This document shows positions 1 through 12,867 of a stretch of 64,000 bases of DNA, piece after piece. Below the pieces are notes generated by a model. It saw only the letters and a list, made by a program, of their open reading frames with translations. It had not been told where the DNA came from and made no database searches. This stretch comes from Atrina japonica (Eukaryota > Mollusca > Bivalvia > Pterioida > Pinnidae), in assembly GCA_030159075.1 (NCBI GenBank), contig BROG01000153.1:981501-1045500 (forward strand), written 5' to 3'. The number at the start of each line of letters is the position of its first letter. The stretch's first letter is position 1. Position numbers and translations under genes: made by a program.

Positions 1-2094
1 TATTTTAAAATTCATAAATTAACAGGTCTTGTAGACCTATATTTTTTCAGCGAATTGTTACTATATTTTCGTCATTTTAAAAAGCAAAAATATACGAATA
101 AAAGTATGATTTGGAAATTTCAATCTTGGATTTGAGTGTATGTTGCTGAAATGTACATACATGTGTAATTTTCCGTCAATATAATGTGTTTTTAAACCCA
201 TACTGCAAAATGTGCTTTGACTTGTTCCCAATAAACAACTTAGCATAATATAACGGCGTTGATGTTCCATCAACTCGTAAAAATATTCTTGTCGCGATAT
301 GTTATTGCTTTAATTAGTTATGTTATTAAACACCTTCAACTATCAGATTGTGTACTTCTTAATTCCTTTTGATCTTACTCTGGTTGATATGACAAATTAT
401 GCAGAAAACATTTGCGTCTGAAGAAGAGCTATCGGCACCCGTTGACGCAAAAACTTACGTCATATCAGTCAAGATATCAGGTACGTCTCCGTAAAGCCTT
501 TGTTGTACGGTATTAAGCGTCAATATTTTCTGTTTTGCTGCTAAAACTGACTAAATATAAACTGTTCTATCATTGATATCACTTTTTTCTTTGCTATTTT
601 CAAATCTGATGCTGAAAACGAAGTGGTCGATATATAATTTAATACCCAGACGAAAATCATGAAATCGGGTATTATCGTCTATAATGAAAATTAAGTTCAT
701 ATAATTTATTTACTACGAAGTCTTCGGTGCCAAAGTGTACGAATGATGATGTGCGTAAAATGCAAAATCTGGGGTCGTGAGTTCGGTCCTGCCAATTACC
801 ATGTATATAGGCTTTTTTGTTTTTTTTTTGTTTTTGAAAAGGTGCTGATCCTAAGACTAGCGCTATTACCAGTTGTCACAGCTTGTCAAGTGCGGAGCCC
901 ATTATACTAGAATTACTATCATACGCAGATGTGAAAAAAATCGTGCGCGTGAGAAGTATAGATCTAACATACTAAGTTAGTGAAGTCCTAAATCACATTA
1001 TCGATAATAGCCTGACATGGTCGATAATTCACTGCCTCGTGTATATGAAATGGACGGATGCATTTTGACTATCTAGCGTTCTATATATTGAAACATACGT
1101 AAAATGTAGAAAATATTAATGATAGTTACAGTTGTATTTATTGTCTTATTTCTAACATTAACGGTTTTAAGGTGACAATCAATTATTGAATTAATGCTTA
1201 AATGGTTGATAATACCCCATCTAGCTTTAATGTGATTCTCAATGAATGTTTTTTGCGATATTTATAGCTTTATATATCGCTGATGGTGTGAAATATACAG
1301 AGATAAGTAACAAGATTTTGCATGATCAATTTTGACAAAGTTTAACATCCCATACACGCACAGAGATTGTACAGAGTTGTCGGTACTTGAACTTCTCAAC
1401 ACTGCAAGGACTGACAACTGTCGCACCTTATGTTATCATCCGGGCTCTTCCAGTTTAATCTGACGTGTGTTTTCATCTTAGCGGAAGTTAACATCAGAGT
1501 TACGGGAGTCTGGAAGAAGAACACTTGAGTTGAGGTTTGTTTTCATTATGTAATTCACGAATTGTCGAATTTGCAATCACTTTTGAACTCATTAAGTTTA
1601 ACAAATTAAAGACCGGTAGCTTCTGCTTTGGATTAAATGAAATAAATTGTTTCGTAATTATTTAGGCCTACTAAACAAAAGTCAAAACTGTCATAAGTCA
1701 AATTAACAGACGGACATGGACATACTTATTCAAATACTAAAAAAAAAAACCCCTAAAATGACACACTGCCTTATAGGTCTACACTTTAAGAATGTTTTGA
1801 CATGGATGAAAATTTATGTATCCAGTAGGCCTGTACTATTGGACAAAATATTGGTGTCTGTAATACCTCAGTACCTGGATTTGTCACCAGTAGATTTGCC
1901 CAATATGTTAGTCCTATAATATATTATATAAGCCTTCGTTGGTTCAAATTGTTTTTTGTGGACATTTATCTATAATTAAGATGGCAAATGTAAATTCCAG
2001 ACTGTTGAAGACATTGTCAAATAACCATTCAAAGTTCCCACAAAAATTTGTTGGGAACTTGCTACGAGAAAATAGTAACTTCCAATTAGACTTC
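1..2094. other. Left edge, no gene recognised
   Basis: AT-rich sequence with the inverted repeat at 385 and a faint tRNA-like B box (GTGAGTTCGGTCCTGCC) near 779 that may be an old SINE. A GC-richer stretch at about 1,375-1,535, ending in GAG followed by GTTTGT, could be a 5' non-coding exon of SMIM14, but nothing in the sequence proves it. Confidence 0.4.
385..467. repeat. Inverted repeat
   Basis: TGATATGAC (385-393) with GTCATATCA (459-467), and TTTGCGTC (411-418) with GACGCAAA (443-450). Possible hairpin; function unknown. Confidence 0.45.
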
Positions 2095-2362
2095 TTGGTT
2101 CAGCATTGAGAGTGCACTCGACTCTTGATAGTGAGTTCTAGTCCAGCCGGTGGCAGGTTGGATTACTGTCCTTCGTATGAGACAGTAAAAAGCAAGGTCC
2201 AGTGTCACAGTAGGTGTCGCCAAGTTAAAGAACCATCACTGCTCAATGGCTGTAAATGCCGAGCATAGGCCAAAATTTGAAGCTGTTCACCAGCATTTGG
2301 TGACGTCTTCATATGAGTGAAAGATTCTTGAGTGGGACGTTAAACAACAATAAACAAACAAT
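2095..2362 (+). mobile_element. tRNA-derived SINE, family 1
   Basis: The head resembles a tRNA promoter (degraded A box; B box GAGTTCTAGTCC). The body shares GTTAAAGAACC, CACTGCTCAATGGC and AGGCCAAAATTTGAAG with the copies at 4.0, 28.1 and 48.5 kb, and the tail reads GTGGGACGTTAAACAACAA. Confidence 0.85.
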
Positions 2363-2430
2363 CCGATATAAAACGTTGAAATTGAACAATTTGAACCTAT
2401 GAAGGCTTATATTATAGGACTACCCAATAT

Positions 2431-2620
2431 GTAATCCCCATTTGGGGATTCTGTCTTGGGCTGTTCTTATGCTGTGTTTTACTGGGGAAACAGTAGTCCC
2501 TTTGGGGATTCACTCGTGTTCCATTTTATTATGTTGCGTTTTACAGTTGCCCCCGCCAGAGCAACACTAAAACGCAACATAATAAAATGTCCCGCGACAG
2601 AATCCCCAAAGGGATTACCA
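2431..2620. mobile_element. Foldback element with 22-bp perfect arms
   Basis: Arms 2522-2543 and 2568-2589 are perfect inverted complements (CATTTTATTATGTTGCG...), and an outer pair, 2493-2511 and 2600-2618, adds 19 bp with one mismatch (TCCCTTTGGGGATTC). A further GTAATCCCCATTTGGGG at 2431 repeats the outer end. The short open frame across it reads both arms and is not a gene. Confidence 0.75.
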
Positions 2621-3987
2621 ACTATGGTAAACCCCAATTTGCTTGTGTGTAAGTGTTGGGGAGTTCTTCTATTTTATGACACAGAGAAGATTCTATTGAG
2701 CAATCCATAGAATATTGGATGGACACTTGAAAACCAGTAAGGGTTTGAAAATTAGCAGTAATCAGAGACTAGTATCTTTTTCATTGAACTAGTCAAGGTA
2801 GCACTTCAGCTAGTCCAGATGACTACATGTAGTAGAAAATCTGTATAAAACAGTATAAACATTAAAAATCATTGACGAAACTATGTAAATAGAACACCTT
2901 GAACACCAGAATTACCTACTCAGCCCCTTCATTTTTTTTTTATTTTGTACTCAAACTAAGATAATCATGAGAATATAAAAACACAAAAATAGATTACTTA
3001 TTAAAATTAAAAAGGTAATTCCGGTACTGATTCGATATCTACATGTATGTACTAATTTGTTAATGCAACGTACAGTCGTACTACTAAGGGGTAGTTGTGA
3101 ATTTTTTAAAAGACAAGTAACATTTGTTTTCAACTAGTCTAACTGACTAGTGAGACAGAAGTGCAAAATTTGACTCCTAGTCTCTTCAACATTCTCTGTA
3201 TGTCCCAGCAAACTATGATTTATGGATTTGTGATTACCAATGAAATATATTGTAGGTTGGAAAGTATCTAACATGAATTAAAGTTTTTTTTATTACTGGT
3301 ATGACTATGCTTATATTTGGCGATTGCATATATATGGGGCATGGTTTACCTAAAAAAGACCAAAAAATACAATTCATCTAGATAAGTTTCAAGGGCTCTA
3401 TGGAAAATTTTCTTTCAGTTGCCTTGTTCCAGGATCCGGACTTTTTCATTTTTTTTCCCCTGTGCCTGGTCCTCTGGGTTCAATCACAATCTATGTATAA
3501 TGATAATACATGTATATATGTACATGTAAATATAACTGGCTTTTAGGGTTACCTTTGACAAAGATCGTGGAGTAGAAATTACAGGTGATAAAATTTTATG
3601 AAGGAGAAAGATGATAGAGAAAGTTTAGAAATAGAAAGACAGAATAGATTGAGCTTGGTATTCTCAGAAGAGTTGTTACCGGATAGGTCCTTGGACACTC
3701 ATATGATAACATTCCAGTACATTTTTAAATATCATGCCGTTGTCATTTGGTTTCTGAAATAAATAGGATTAAACAGCATTATCAAAGCCAGATACATGTA
3801 TATTCATTAAAATTATTCATTATACACTAATACAATAAGAATGTTAAAAATACTAAAAAAAAGTTTTTTTTGGGGGGGGGGGGGGGTCTTTTTAGATGTT
3901 TTGGGGGTAAATCTTGCTGCCCTACAATACATTATACAATGTAACACATACAAAAATGTAAATGAAGATTAATGTTGTTGTTCTACA

Positions 3988-4212
3988 GTTTGTTTGTTTA
4001 TTGTTATTTAACGTCCCACTCAAGAATATTTCACTCACCAAATGCTGGTGAAGGGCTTCAAATTTTGGCCTATGCTCGGCACTTACGGCCAATGAGCAGT
4101 GAGGGTTCTTTAACTTGCCACACCTACCGTGGCATGGGACCTCCAATTTTTACTGTCTCATCACGACCTCACGATCCAGAGTCGACCGCGCTACCGACTG
4201 AGCCAGGCCGGC
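3988..4212 (-). mobile_element. tRNA-derived SINE, family 1
   Basis: Reverse-oriented copy: the tail complement TTATTTAACGTCCCACTC is at the left and the tRNA head (GCGCTACCGACTGAGCC) at the right. Two open frames overlapping it on opposite strands are SINE sequence, not genes. Confidence 0.85.
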
Positions 4213-4318
4213 TCTGTTGTTCTACATGCAGTTTCTATTGAAATGTCGAGGTCAGGTGGAAGTGAGACATCAATTGATGTTTCAGTGGAAATTAGACTTT
4301 TTGATTAAATATGTATCA

Positions 4319-4436
4319 GTTACCCTATAGAAAAGTGTTGGTTATGTTGTGATACACCATGGACGGGCGCATAATTTCACAAGGGGCACAGCCCCCAAGT
4401 GAAGTTATGCAACCAACACTTTTCAGTGGGGTAAGT
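4319..4436. mobile_element. Foldback element
   Basis: GTTACCC...AAAAGTGTTGGTT at 4319-4342 pairs with AACCAACACTTTTC...GGGGTAA at 4411-4433; an inner pair CATAATTTCAC/GTGAAGTTATG extends the hairpin. Confidence 0.65.
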
Positions 4437-4439
4437 TAC

Positions 4440-7400
4440 TTGTATCATACTATTGAAAATAACATTTTTGAATGGATATAAAGACTAACTGTGAAATATA
4501 TATGTTTTTTTTGAAAAATGAAAAAAAGAAATCCAGGAACAATTACATGTATTTGCATACCAATCATGGTCTACACTGAATAATCCAATGATAAAGGTAG
4601 GCCTGCGAGTAAAGGGCGTTTGTCCCTCATTTGGATGCCAATGTATGGATGTATGCTGTACAGTAAAAATCAACTCAAAAGTGCAGCAGTTGACAAAAAT
4701 TGTTTAAAACCTGTATATTTTAAATAAAAAATTGGAAAATTAGTAATAAAGAAAAAAAATACCAAAATATATGAGCCTCCCTACGATCGGCAAAACAATT
4801 ATATATACTCTTCCTTCCCTCTGACTTGAAATCTTGGATCCACCCTGGCTTTGTCTGTATATTTTGGATTTTATTACTTTTGACCACTAATTCAGTTCTA
4901 AAGTGTTTGCTCTATATATCAGTACAGAAATTTTTGTTTGCATTTTCTCAGCATCTATGGATATGAAAATTTATTTCATGGGAAACAAAATTTGCATTGT
5001 ATCAAAATGTATACGATTTTCATTTCTGTTATTATCAAATTGTATACGATTTTCCTTTCTGTTATTATCAACAGAAGATCTAAAAATTCAGTCGTCGATG
5101 ATATTCAATTCTTAACATGGAATTAAAGAACACAATTTTCATGTGTACGGTATTTTGTCACCCCCATCCCAATAAAACCAACTTTACGTCCCTTTTTTAA
5201 AATTCCTGAATCTGCCCCTGAATATTGGCCTTATACAGATCTTACCTATCAAGGTATCCTGCTTCCAATAATGGAAATATGTGCATCATTTCAACTGATC
5301 TTACAATGTTCAACTTTAAATTTTTGTTACATATATATATATTCCATTTTTCTTTTAGTAGATCAAATAACTAAATAAATGTTTGCTCAATCTTTAAAAT
5401 TTCTCTATATTTTCATCTTTTTCCAAATGACATTTGCTCAAAAAAAAAAAATGAATTTGATACATCATGTTTATTTATAGTATCTGCATACACCTTGAGA
5501 AGCTAGATACACCATAGCATACCAACATTTACACCCCTAATATTTACACCGGTCGGAATACTATGGTGTATGTAGAGATACACTATATACTTTAAAATGA
5601 GAAAAAGTGGCAGCCTATGGTACAAATACGAAAAAACCACTTCCCCATATTGCTGGGATATATACATGTAGTACATGTAGATCAGTAGAGTTTTTGAAAT
5701 TCACCGGTCGTACCAGAGAAACTCATAAATTTTACAAAACTCCAGTGAAATCTATCTGATAGCTGGTTCAAATGACCAGTAATTTTCCGTTTCTTTTCAG
5801 TTGTGTATATATACAGACCAGTAAAATTTTTTCGATGACCAGTGGAATTCCTTTATTCACTGGTCAGGTTGACCAGTAATTTTGTTTTATTTCAAAATGT
5901 CTACACATGTAGCATTATTTAGTCTGCGTATGTATATACGGTAATCAACACTTATTGATTTCTTCATAAATACATGACAGTGTAATGATCATGATGTATA
6001 ATTAATGAAAACAGTGCATGGGGAATCAGCAATTTAGAAAACCAATTTTCAGGTAGGATCTCATCATTTTCATTTCTGTATTTATTTGCCCCTCTTTAAT
6101 TCAGTTGCTCTTCCAAATGACTGCATAACAAATACCGGTACATGTATATAAATAATTATAATGTTGAACTTCCAAGATTATTATGTGGGCTGTAGTACGT
6201 GTGTATATTAGTAATATTACATGTGACGTAAAAATTATTGAGATCCCTCTTTTGTTTTTGTGCTTATAATAAGAAATTAATTTGTGATATTTTTTTTTTT
6301 AAAAATGTGGTTTTTATATGAAATATATCGAGAACAATACATGTACAAATGTACATATAAGAGGTTGCATCAATTTTGGCATGTCACTTATAGAAGATCA
6401 CCAGTCTTGTGAGACCACATTGAGGACATTCTGAAAACCACTTGGTTCCAAATGTACATGTAAGTACACAATGTAATCATTTAGATCCAACTGCTTTTGA
6501 GAGAACACCTACATGTAGCTTGTGAGAATACATTTCAGTGGCATAAGTTTGAGGAAGTGATATTTCATGACAGTTCAGGTTACATGTACACTGGTACTGT
6601 ATTTATATAAGTACAGGTTGAAAAAGTTAATTTGAATCCGTGACAGTTAAAATGTATATGTACATGTACATATATCACATGTAATTTATATGATAATGTA
6701 TGTTAATACAGAAGTGCAGTTGATGAATATAAATATGCAATGCACATCACAATGTCAGTATGTGTCAGTTTATTCATTGAAGTTTTATTGTCATCTTTGA
6801 GAAATCAATATTAAAAGTTAATTTCATCATGAAATATCTATGAATTTTTAATGAAGAATTTTTTACTGAAAGTACATTGTACATTATAAGTGAAAGGATG
6901 CCATTTGATTTAGTAGATATTTCCAGATGTACATGTAGTGTTATCAGTTATATATGATATTGGTAAATTACTTAATGCATCAGTGATTGTTAAATCATTA
7001 AAAACATTTATATTCATGTACAATGTATATATTACATGTGATGTACATTTCAGCTGTCAGGGATTCAAATTACAGTGGAACCTTACTTAAAGACCACTTT
7101 CCTCAGAAGACCACCACATTTACATGCAAGACCACAAATGTTCGGTCTCTTGTGAATTTCTGAATACATGTAAAGATTAAATTAGTCCAGACCCTCATTA
7201 ACCTACACATCCCTATACTATAGACACATTTGTAGAATGGCCTGTGTAATTGATTTCAAGTAGAGTACATTAGTTTACCGTATGTGTCCTTATTTTGGCG
7301 ATATTCTAATGTTAGTGCCTCCATTTCTCCATATCTGGTACATGTACTACATCATGTAATAAAGGAAGAAAAATTTGAAATAATATTTTTGGTAAACACA

Positions 7401-8320
7401 GTTAACTCCCCTTTAACATGCAAAATTGTACATACATGTACAATGTATACATGTATATGGCATATTTCACGAGTGCTGGTGTTACATTTACATGGACGGA
7501 AATACTCAAATTAATTAAATTAATAACATTAACTAATTATTCATTTTTTTATGCATGAATATGATATTTTGTGTAATATTACATCAAACTAATACACATT
7601 CAAACAAAATGATCTACAATTGTATGTTAATGTGTTATTTCACCATGTTTTACATGGACGGAATGAAATCTATTCATTTCTGATGAGTGATGCCTTTTTT
7701 TCTGATGTTCTTGAAAAATGCCTACATGTATTGTGTAAAATGAAATCATTTTTTAAAGATTCTATTCAAAATTGATTTAAAAAAGAGTACCTTACATTTT
7801 TTTTTCTTTTATTTTAGGAATTTATGTACATGTACATGTATAAACATTTTATCAATGATAACACAGTGGCCATTTTCCATCCTGTTTATCATGCAAATCA
7901 TTAGCAACATGCATGTTCTATTATTGGTCTTGTGTAGGGGTCTGGGGATATAATTGTGACATAAGTAGGGTTGTCATTGATAGACTCGATATCGATATAT
8001 CGATATACAAATTGATTTGATACGATAATCAATACATTTTTTTTATAGTATCGATACATTTCATAATGCATTTCACAGTACATGTATGTACTTTCTTTTA
8101 CAATTTCCAAAATTTTCCATTTGTTTTACTTCATGCTCTTGAACTATGTTATATTTTATTCTAACAGTTTGTTCAAATAAACAATGTTTTCCTTGCAATG
8201 ATTTTTTTTTCAATCATCAGATAGTGATATGCATGTAGTGAAGTGTGTAAATATTATATTGAGTCTATATATTTTGAATGCATTATTCATGGAAGTACAC
8301 GTACTTCACATACAATAAAA
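4440..8320. other. Gene-free AT-rich stretch dense in TACATGTA
   Basis: No coding exon recognised. Contains many TACATGTA/ACATGTAC palindromes, repeated CCAGT/ACTGG words at 5,700-5,880 (TGACCAGTAATTTT several times), and a short inverted repeat TACACCATAG/CTATGGTGTA at 5,508-5,572. Confidence 0.6.
7068..7180. mobile_element. Partial element with the CAGTGGAACC/GACCAC signature
   Basis: CAGTGGAACCTTACTTAAAG followed by repeated GACCAC strings; no matching right end found. A weaker relative lies near 6,400 (CTTGTGAGACCACATTG). Confidence 0.45.
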
Positions 8321-8560
8321 AATAACAGCTCTAGCTACAAATGTATACACATGCATAAAAAATCTTATATTCCTCTATACATGTGCATGTATTTTGTGAT
8401 AATAAGGTCAGGTCCAATTTGGTACATGTATTCATATACAAATAGTAAGGTTGAGTTAATCAATTGCAAATGAAAAGGTGCCAAACCTCGGGTTTCTCAA
8501 GCAATTTTCACAAAATATGTAGGGATTTAAAAAAAATTTATGCCTGCTTATATCTCCAGA
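8320..8560 (+). repeat. Dispersed repeat, mate at 13,790-14,045
   Basis: TCTTATATTCCTCTATACAT, AATAAGGTCAGGTCCA, GGGTTTCTCAAGCAATTTTC and TTTATGCCTG recur in order at 13.8-14.0 kb beside the Penelope-like pieces, so it may be untranslated Penelope sequence. At 8,580-8,760 a local ACCCTTTAA repeat follows. Confidence 0.6.
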
Positions 8561-8898
8561 GCTCCAGATAAGTGGAGTAAGAGGGTATTTACCCTTTAAG
8601 AATTTGAAAATCAGCTTTGGAATTTAGAACAGGGGGTGAAATTACTCATTGGAAATTGAAGTTACAAATTGTAATAGTATATATAATTATGTAATACACC
8701 CTTTAAATATTTAAAAATACCCTTTAAGAATTTTGATTTACCCTTTAAATTTTATTTCTGTGAGTGAAATAGCCTTTACCTGAAAATCTTATCTGGAGCT
8801 CTGTATCTCTTTTTTGTTTTTTATGATGTATAAATCAAAGTACCGTAGTTAAAAGGAAAAACAAAATTTTTGAAAAAATAAACACAGCTAATGCCCCT

Positions 8899-9514
8899 TT
8901 AAAGTCACATTCTGGGGACATTATTGTAATTTTCTGGACGTTACTGTAATTTTTGATATTTTCATTAGAAAACCACTCCTAACCGACAAAAATGAAAACA
9001 AAATAATAATAAAAAAACTTTATGTATTAATGGAGTTATCTAGGGGATTCCGTAGGAATTCTCAAATTTACCCTGGTTTACGAGTGATATAAAATATGTT
9101 CTCGATTCACCGTGAGGGTACTTTACTTAGAACATGTTGCAATCGAATGTTCCAGAGCAGGAAGTAGTTATTTGAAAGATGTTGATAAAATTTACATAAT
9201 TCACATAATTTTATGGCTAAATTGCAATTGCTTGCCCAGGACAGTGTTCCAGAGCATTTGATTGGTGTTCCACTTGTCTGGATTATTCTAGACATTGAAA
9301 CAAACACGCTCAGTAGAGGGTCACCACGTGACCACATACAAATTGTCGTTTACAAATAGATCATTGTGTTAGCTGTTTCCCATGATTAATTAACTAATTA
9401 GTTGGAATATATAGGACTTTAAAAACATGACAAAAGTTCACGCGAGTAGGCATCAACTTAAAAGAGTACAGAAAAGTTTATTTATGAACATTACTCCCCG
9501 GAATGTGGCTTTAA
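8899..9514. mobile_element. TTAA-flanked terminal-inverted-repeat element
   Basis: TTAA at 8899-8902 is followed by AGTCACATTCTGGGGA; the right end reads TCCCCGGAATGTGGCT followed by TTAA at 9511-9514. The ends are inverted complements with two mismatches over 16 bases. TTAA duplication is typical of piggyBac- and Kolobok-type transposases. 616 bp, no transposase, so non-autonomous. Confidence 0.75.
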
Positions 9515-10002
9515 TAAATACATAAAGATCTACATAAAATGCAGCAAGATAAAAATCTGTATACTGGTACATGATATTCATTTACATGTTTATTGTACAT
9601 ATACATGTATGTACGTACACATGTACACTTAAAGCTTTTATATATAATGTAGTAAATGTATATTAACTTTTAAAATTATCAGTTCAATCCAATGAAAAAT
9701 ATAAGAAAAATTTAAACATCCCTAGACCTGGTGCTTTTACTTACATGTATATGTAGACTGGCAGATACGCATGTATTTGTTCCATTTTTTGAATATAAAT
9801 GAGCTCTCACAACTGATATACATGTGTTAAAGACAAATTTGATAAACAGCCATCGTAGTTGTACATCTACATGTATACATGGTGTACTCCCAATGTGTCC
9901 AAAAAATTGACAGTTTTAAGTAAAATTTTCTGAACTTCCTGGTTGCCTGCTTTAATTTATTATACCTTCTTTATGTACATAATAAATCGACACTTTTTAG
10001 AG

Positions 10003-10094
10003 TGCATTTAAGGGTCAATATAGATGCTGTTTGGGTGACTGATATGTATAGAATGGCCCTTGCTAGGGTACATCCATATTGACAATAAATGCAC
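10003..10094. mobile_element. Short palindromic element
   Basis: GTGCATTTAAGGGTCAATAT (10,003 on) is nearly the inverted complement of ATATTGACAATAAATGCAC (10,076-10,094), with about 50 bases of loop. Confidence 0.55.
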
Positions 10095-10712
10095 CCTGAC
10101 CATTGTTCATGCATTTTATTTACATATCGTAGTTTTAAAATTGATAAACAAAATAAGGAGAATTGTATATTCTGCCTTAAACGTGATCAGTCTCATTTAG
10201 TCATTATGATGGAACATGTACATTGAAGTTTAAGGTAGAACAGTAAAGTATAAAGTTTTTCAAATGAAGTAAATGTATATTGGTGTGAGGTCATGCATGT
10301 TATAAATAAAGTTACCTTATTGTGTGACGTCATATGAGAAACTTCATTTAAAGCAAATATGAATGCGATCCAGATTAACACCAAGTCTTTCATGTCTATT
10401 GGAGACTTTTGCGGGAAATGTAAATATACATGTACCGGTACATGGACCGGTACATGATTGTCGTGAACCAACAATGAACTTTAACACTAATAAAGTACAT
10501 GTACATGTAAATATGAAATATACATGCCCTTCAGAGTGGAATACAATGTATATATATTTGGGGGGAGTGCAACAGAAAAGGACAATATTTTATTGATTTA
10601 TTGCAGATGACATGAAACTATATGTGATAATTATAACAATACAACTTGAACCATGCTGACTGGCCTGCTACATGTATATTTACATGTAACTATAGCTACA
10701 TGTAGATTTTAG

Positions 10713-11250
10713 GTCATCTAAGTCAAAGGCTCAGGGTGACCTATTGCAATCATCCTTTGACTGTCATCGTGCATTGTTTACTTTTAGACATTTTCAACTT
10801 TTGGAGTTCTGCTCAAAAACCAGTGGACCAATTTCAACCAAACCTGGCACGTAGTATCTCCATGTGAGGTACATGTAGTATAAAGTTTGCAAATTAAAAA
10901 GGGCTAGGACCCATAAGGGGCTTCAAAAGGGGCCAAACAGGAACAAAACTTGGTACATCCTGAAAAATCTTCTCATGAACCAATTATCAGATGACTTCCA
11001 AATTGTTAATAAATGAGCCAGTAGGGGGTGCTTCAGTAAGATACATTGTAGGGTACAATTTTATTACAAATTGTTTATTAAAACTTAAAACTGATCAACT
11101 TTTTTGTATACAAATATACATATGTATGTATTATTGTATATGAGAAAGTTATTAGAAATTATCTAAGGGTAATTTTGACAGAATTTCAAGATCATTGGGT
11201 CAAAGGTCAAGGTCTCAGACACCTAAATAAACAGAGAATATAAATAAGTT
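10713..11250 (+). repeat. Dispersed repeat, relative of 15,230-15,860
   Basis: AGGTCATCTAAGTCAAAGG, TGACCTATTGCAATC, CCAATTTCAACCAAACC, GGGCTAGGACCCATAAGG, TTCTCATGAACCAATTATC. Non-coding; the type is common in mollusc DNA in my experience. A likely right end (GGCACAATGGGGCCTCTTG) appears at about 12,450, beyond the tandem array. Confidence 0.65.
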
Positions 11251-11544
11251 TTTTTTTGTCAAATATTTGACATGTTTGACTACTTCTCCAGAATCATTGG
11301 ATCGTTTTGAACCAAACTTGATAGGAAGGATCCCAATGTAAAGCTGTATTTAAATTGCGAGTGAAATCAGGATACAATGTAGGACTAAACATGCATACAT
11401 GTATAACTGAAAATAAAACAAATGAGTCAGCAGATACTTTAGATTTATTGTACTGGTACATGTCGTATCTCGAGTATTATTACAAAAATAAAACTGTTAC
11501 CTTAAAATTATGGGCTTTTAAAGATCTACCAATTTTATGATATG

Positions 11545-12310
11545 TTGGAAATTGTCAGGTCAACATTTATGGGAGTTACATGTACAAAATGTATTTCTCC
11601 TTTTTAGTGGATTTTTTGTGTTTTGGCAATTATCTTGAAAAGTGTAAAAGATAAAAAGTGAAAGAAGCAAAAATATTCAACAAAAATGTCAACAGGGCGG
11701 GAATTGTCTGGTTGACCCTTATGGTACATGTAGTTACATGTATTTCCCCTTATAGTGGAGTTTTCATGTTTTGGTCTGTTTTGGTCATTATCTTAAAAAG
11801 TACATGTATGATAGACAGAGAAAGAAAGTGAAAGATGGAAAAATGTTTGGCACACAAAGATCTACAAATAAATCAATAGGACAGAAATTGTTTGATCGTC
11901 CCTTATGGGAGTTATTTCTCCTTTTAAGTAGATTTTTCATGTTTTGAACTGTTTTTGGTCATTATCTTGAAAAGTACAGATTAAACCTTATGGGAGTTAT
12001 TTCCCCTTAGCTTTTAAGTGGATTTTTCATGTTTGGACTGTTTTTGGTCATTACATGTACCTTGAAAAGTACATGTATAATAGTATTAATACATGAAGAA
12101 AGTGAACATAGGAAAAATGTTCAGCATGCAAAGACCTACTAAAAGTTGACTAGGCGGAAATTGTCTGGCAGTCCCTTATGGGAGTTATATGTATTTCACC
12201 TTTTTACAATGTATTTTTCAGATTTTTGGCCATTATCTCAAATGGTACATGTATAATACATGTACATGTAATAGCTAGACAGAAAGAAATTAAGAGAAGT
12301 GAAAATGTTT
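11545..12310 (+). repeat. Diverged tandem repeat, units about 150-260 bp
   Basis: Four units, each with AAATTGTCTGG.., CTTATGGGAGTTAT, TTTTCATGTTTT, GGTCATTATCTTGAAAAGTA and a purine-rich end. Old, since units differ widely. A single related unit is seen near 45,690-46,050. Confidence 0.7.
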
Positions 12311-12867
12311 GCAAATGAAAAGGTTCTAGGTCATAAAGGGGCTCCAAAAAGGTCTAATATTTACTGGTACATCTATAAAAAATTTTCCTCTAGAATCCAG
12401 TGATCAGCCTATTCTTGCTGTATCATGTTTTACTCAATTTACTTTTCAGGCACAATGGGGCCTCTTGTTGTAGATGGCAGATGTACATGTATCAGGTAGA
12501 TTAGAATCTGTGTACTTTGCTCTTATTACTCAGAGTATATCACCTTTACATATTGTAATCTATTGACACTGACTACCGATACATGTACAATTATTCATAA
12601 TATAAATATATACTCATGGTGACATACTGTGATCATCATTCATTCCTCAAGGTCAAATTTGCCAATAGAGGCATTGACAATTTGAATATAAGCAATATTA
12701 ATATTTTGAACCAAAAATTCTGTTCAAAGTAAGATCCCCCCATACTTCCAATAGTCAATACAAAGATTCACCATGTATTTCCTATAGCTTTCAGTTGCCT
12801 CAATAATATTCAATTACAAATCTAGTCTGCAGCAACTCAATTTACCCAGCTTTTCCCAGACCTGTTC

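Noticed and set aside
1375..1535. First exon or promoter of SMIM14
   Set aside because: Only slightly GC-richer, with a plausible donor; no coding content, CpG cluster or splice partner can be shown from sequence alone, so it is mentioned but not called.
3922..4241. Short frames on both strands
   Set aside because: SINE family 1 sequence; the same text recurs at 48.5 kb.
9107..9337. 76-codon minus frame
   Set aside because: It lies inside the TTAA-flanked element and resembles no family.
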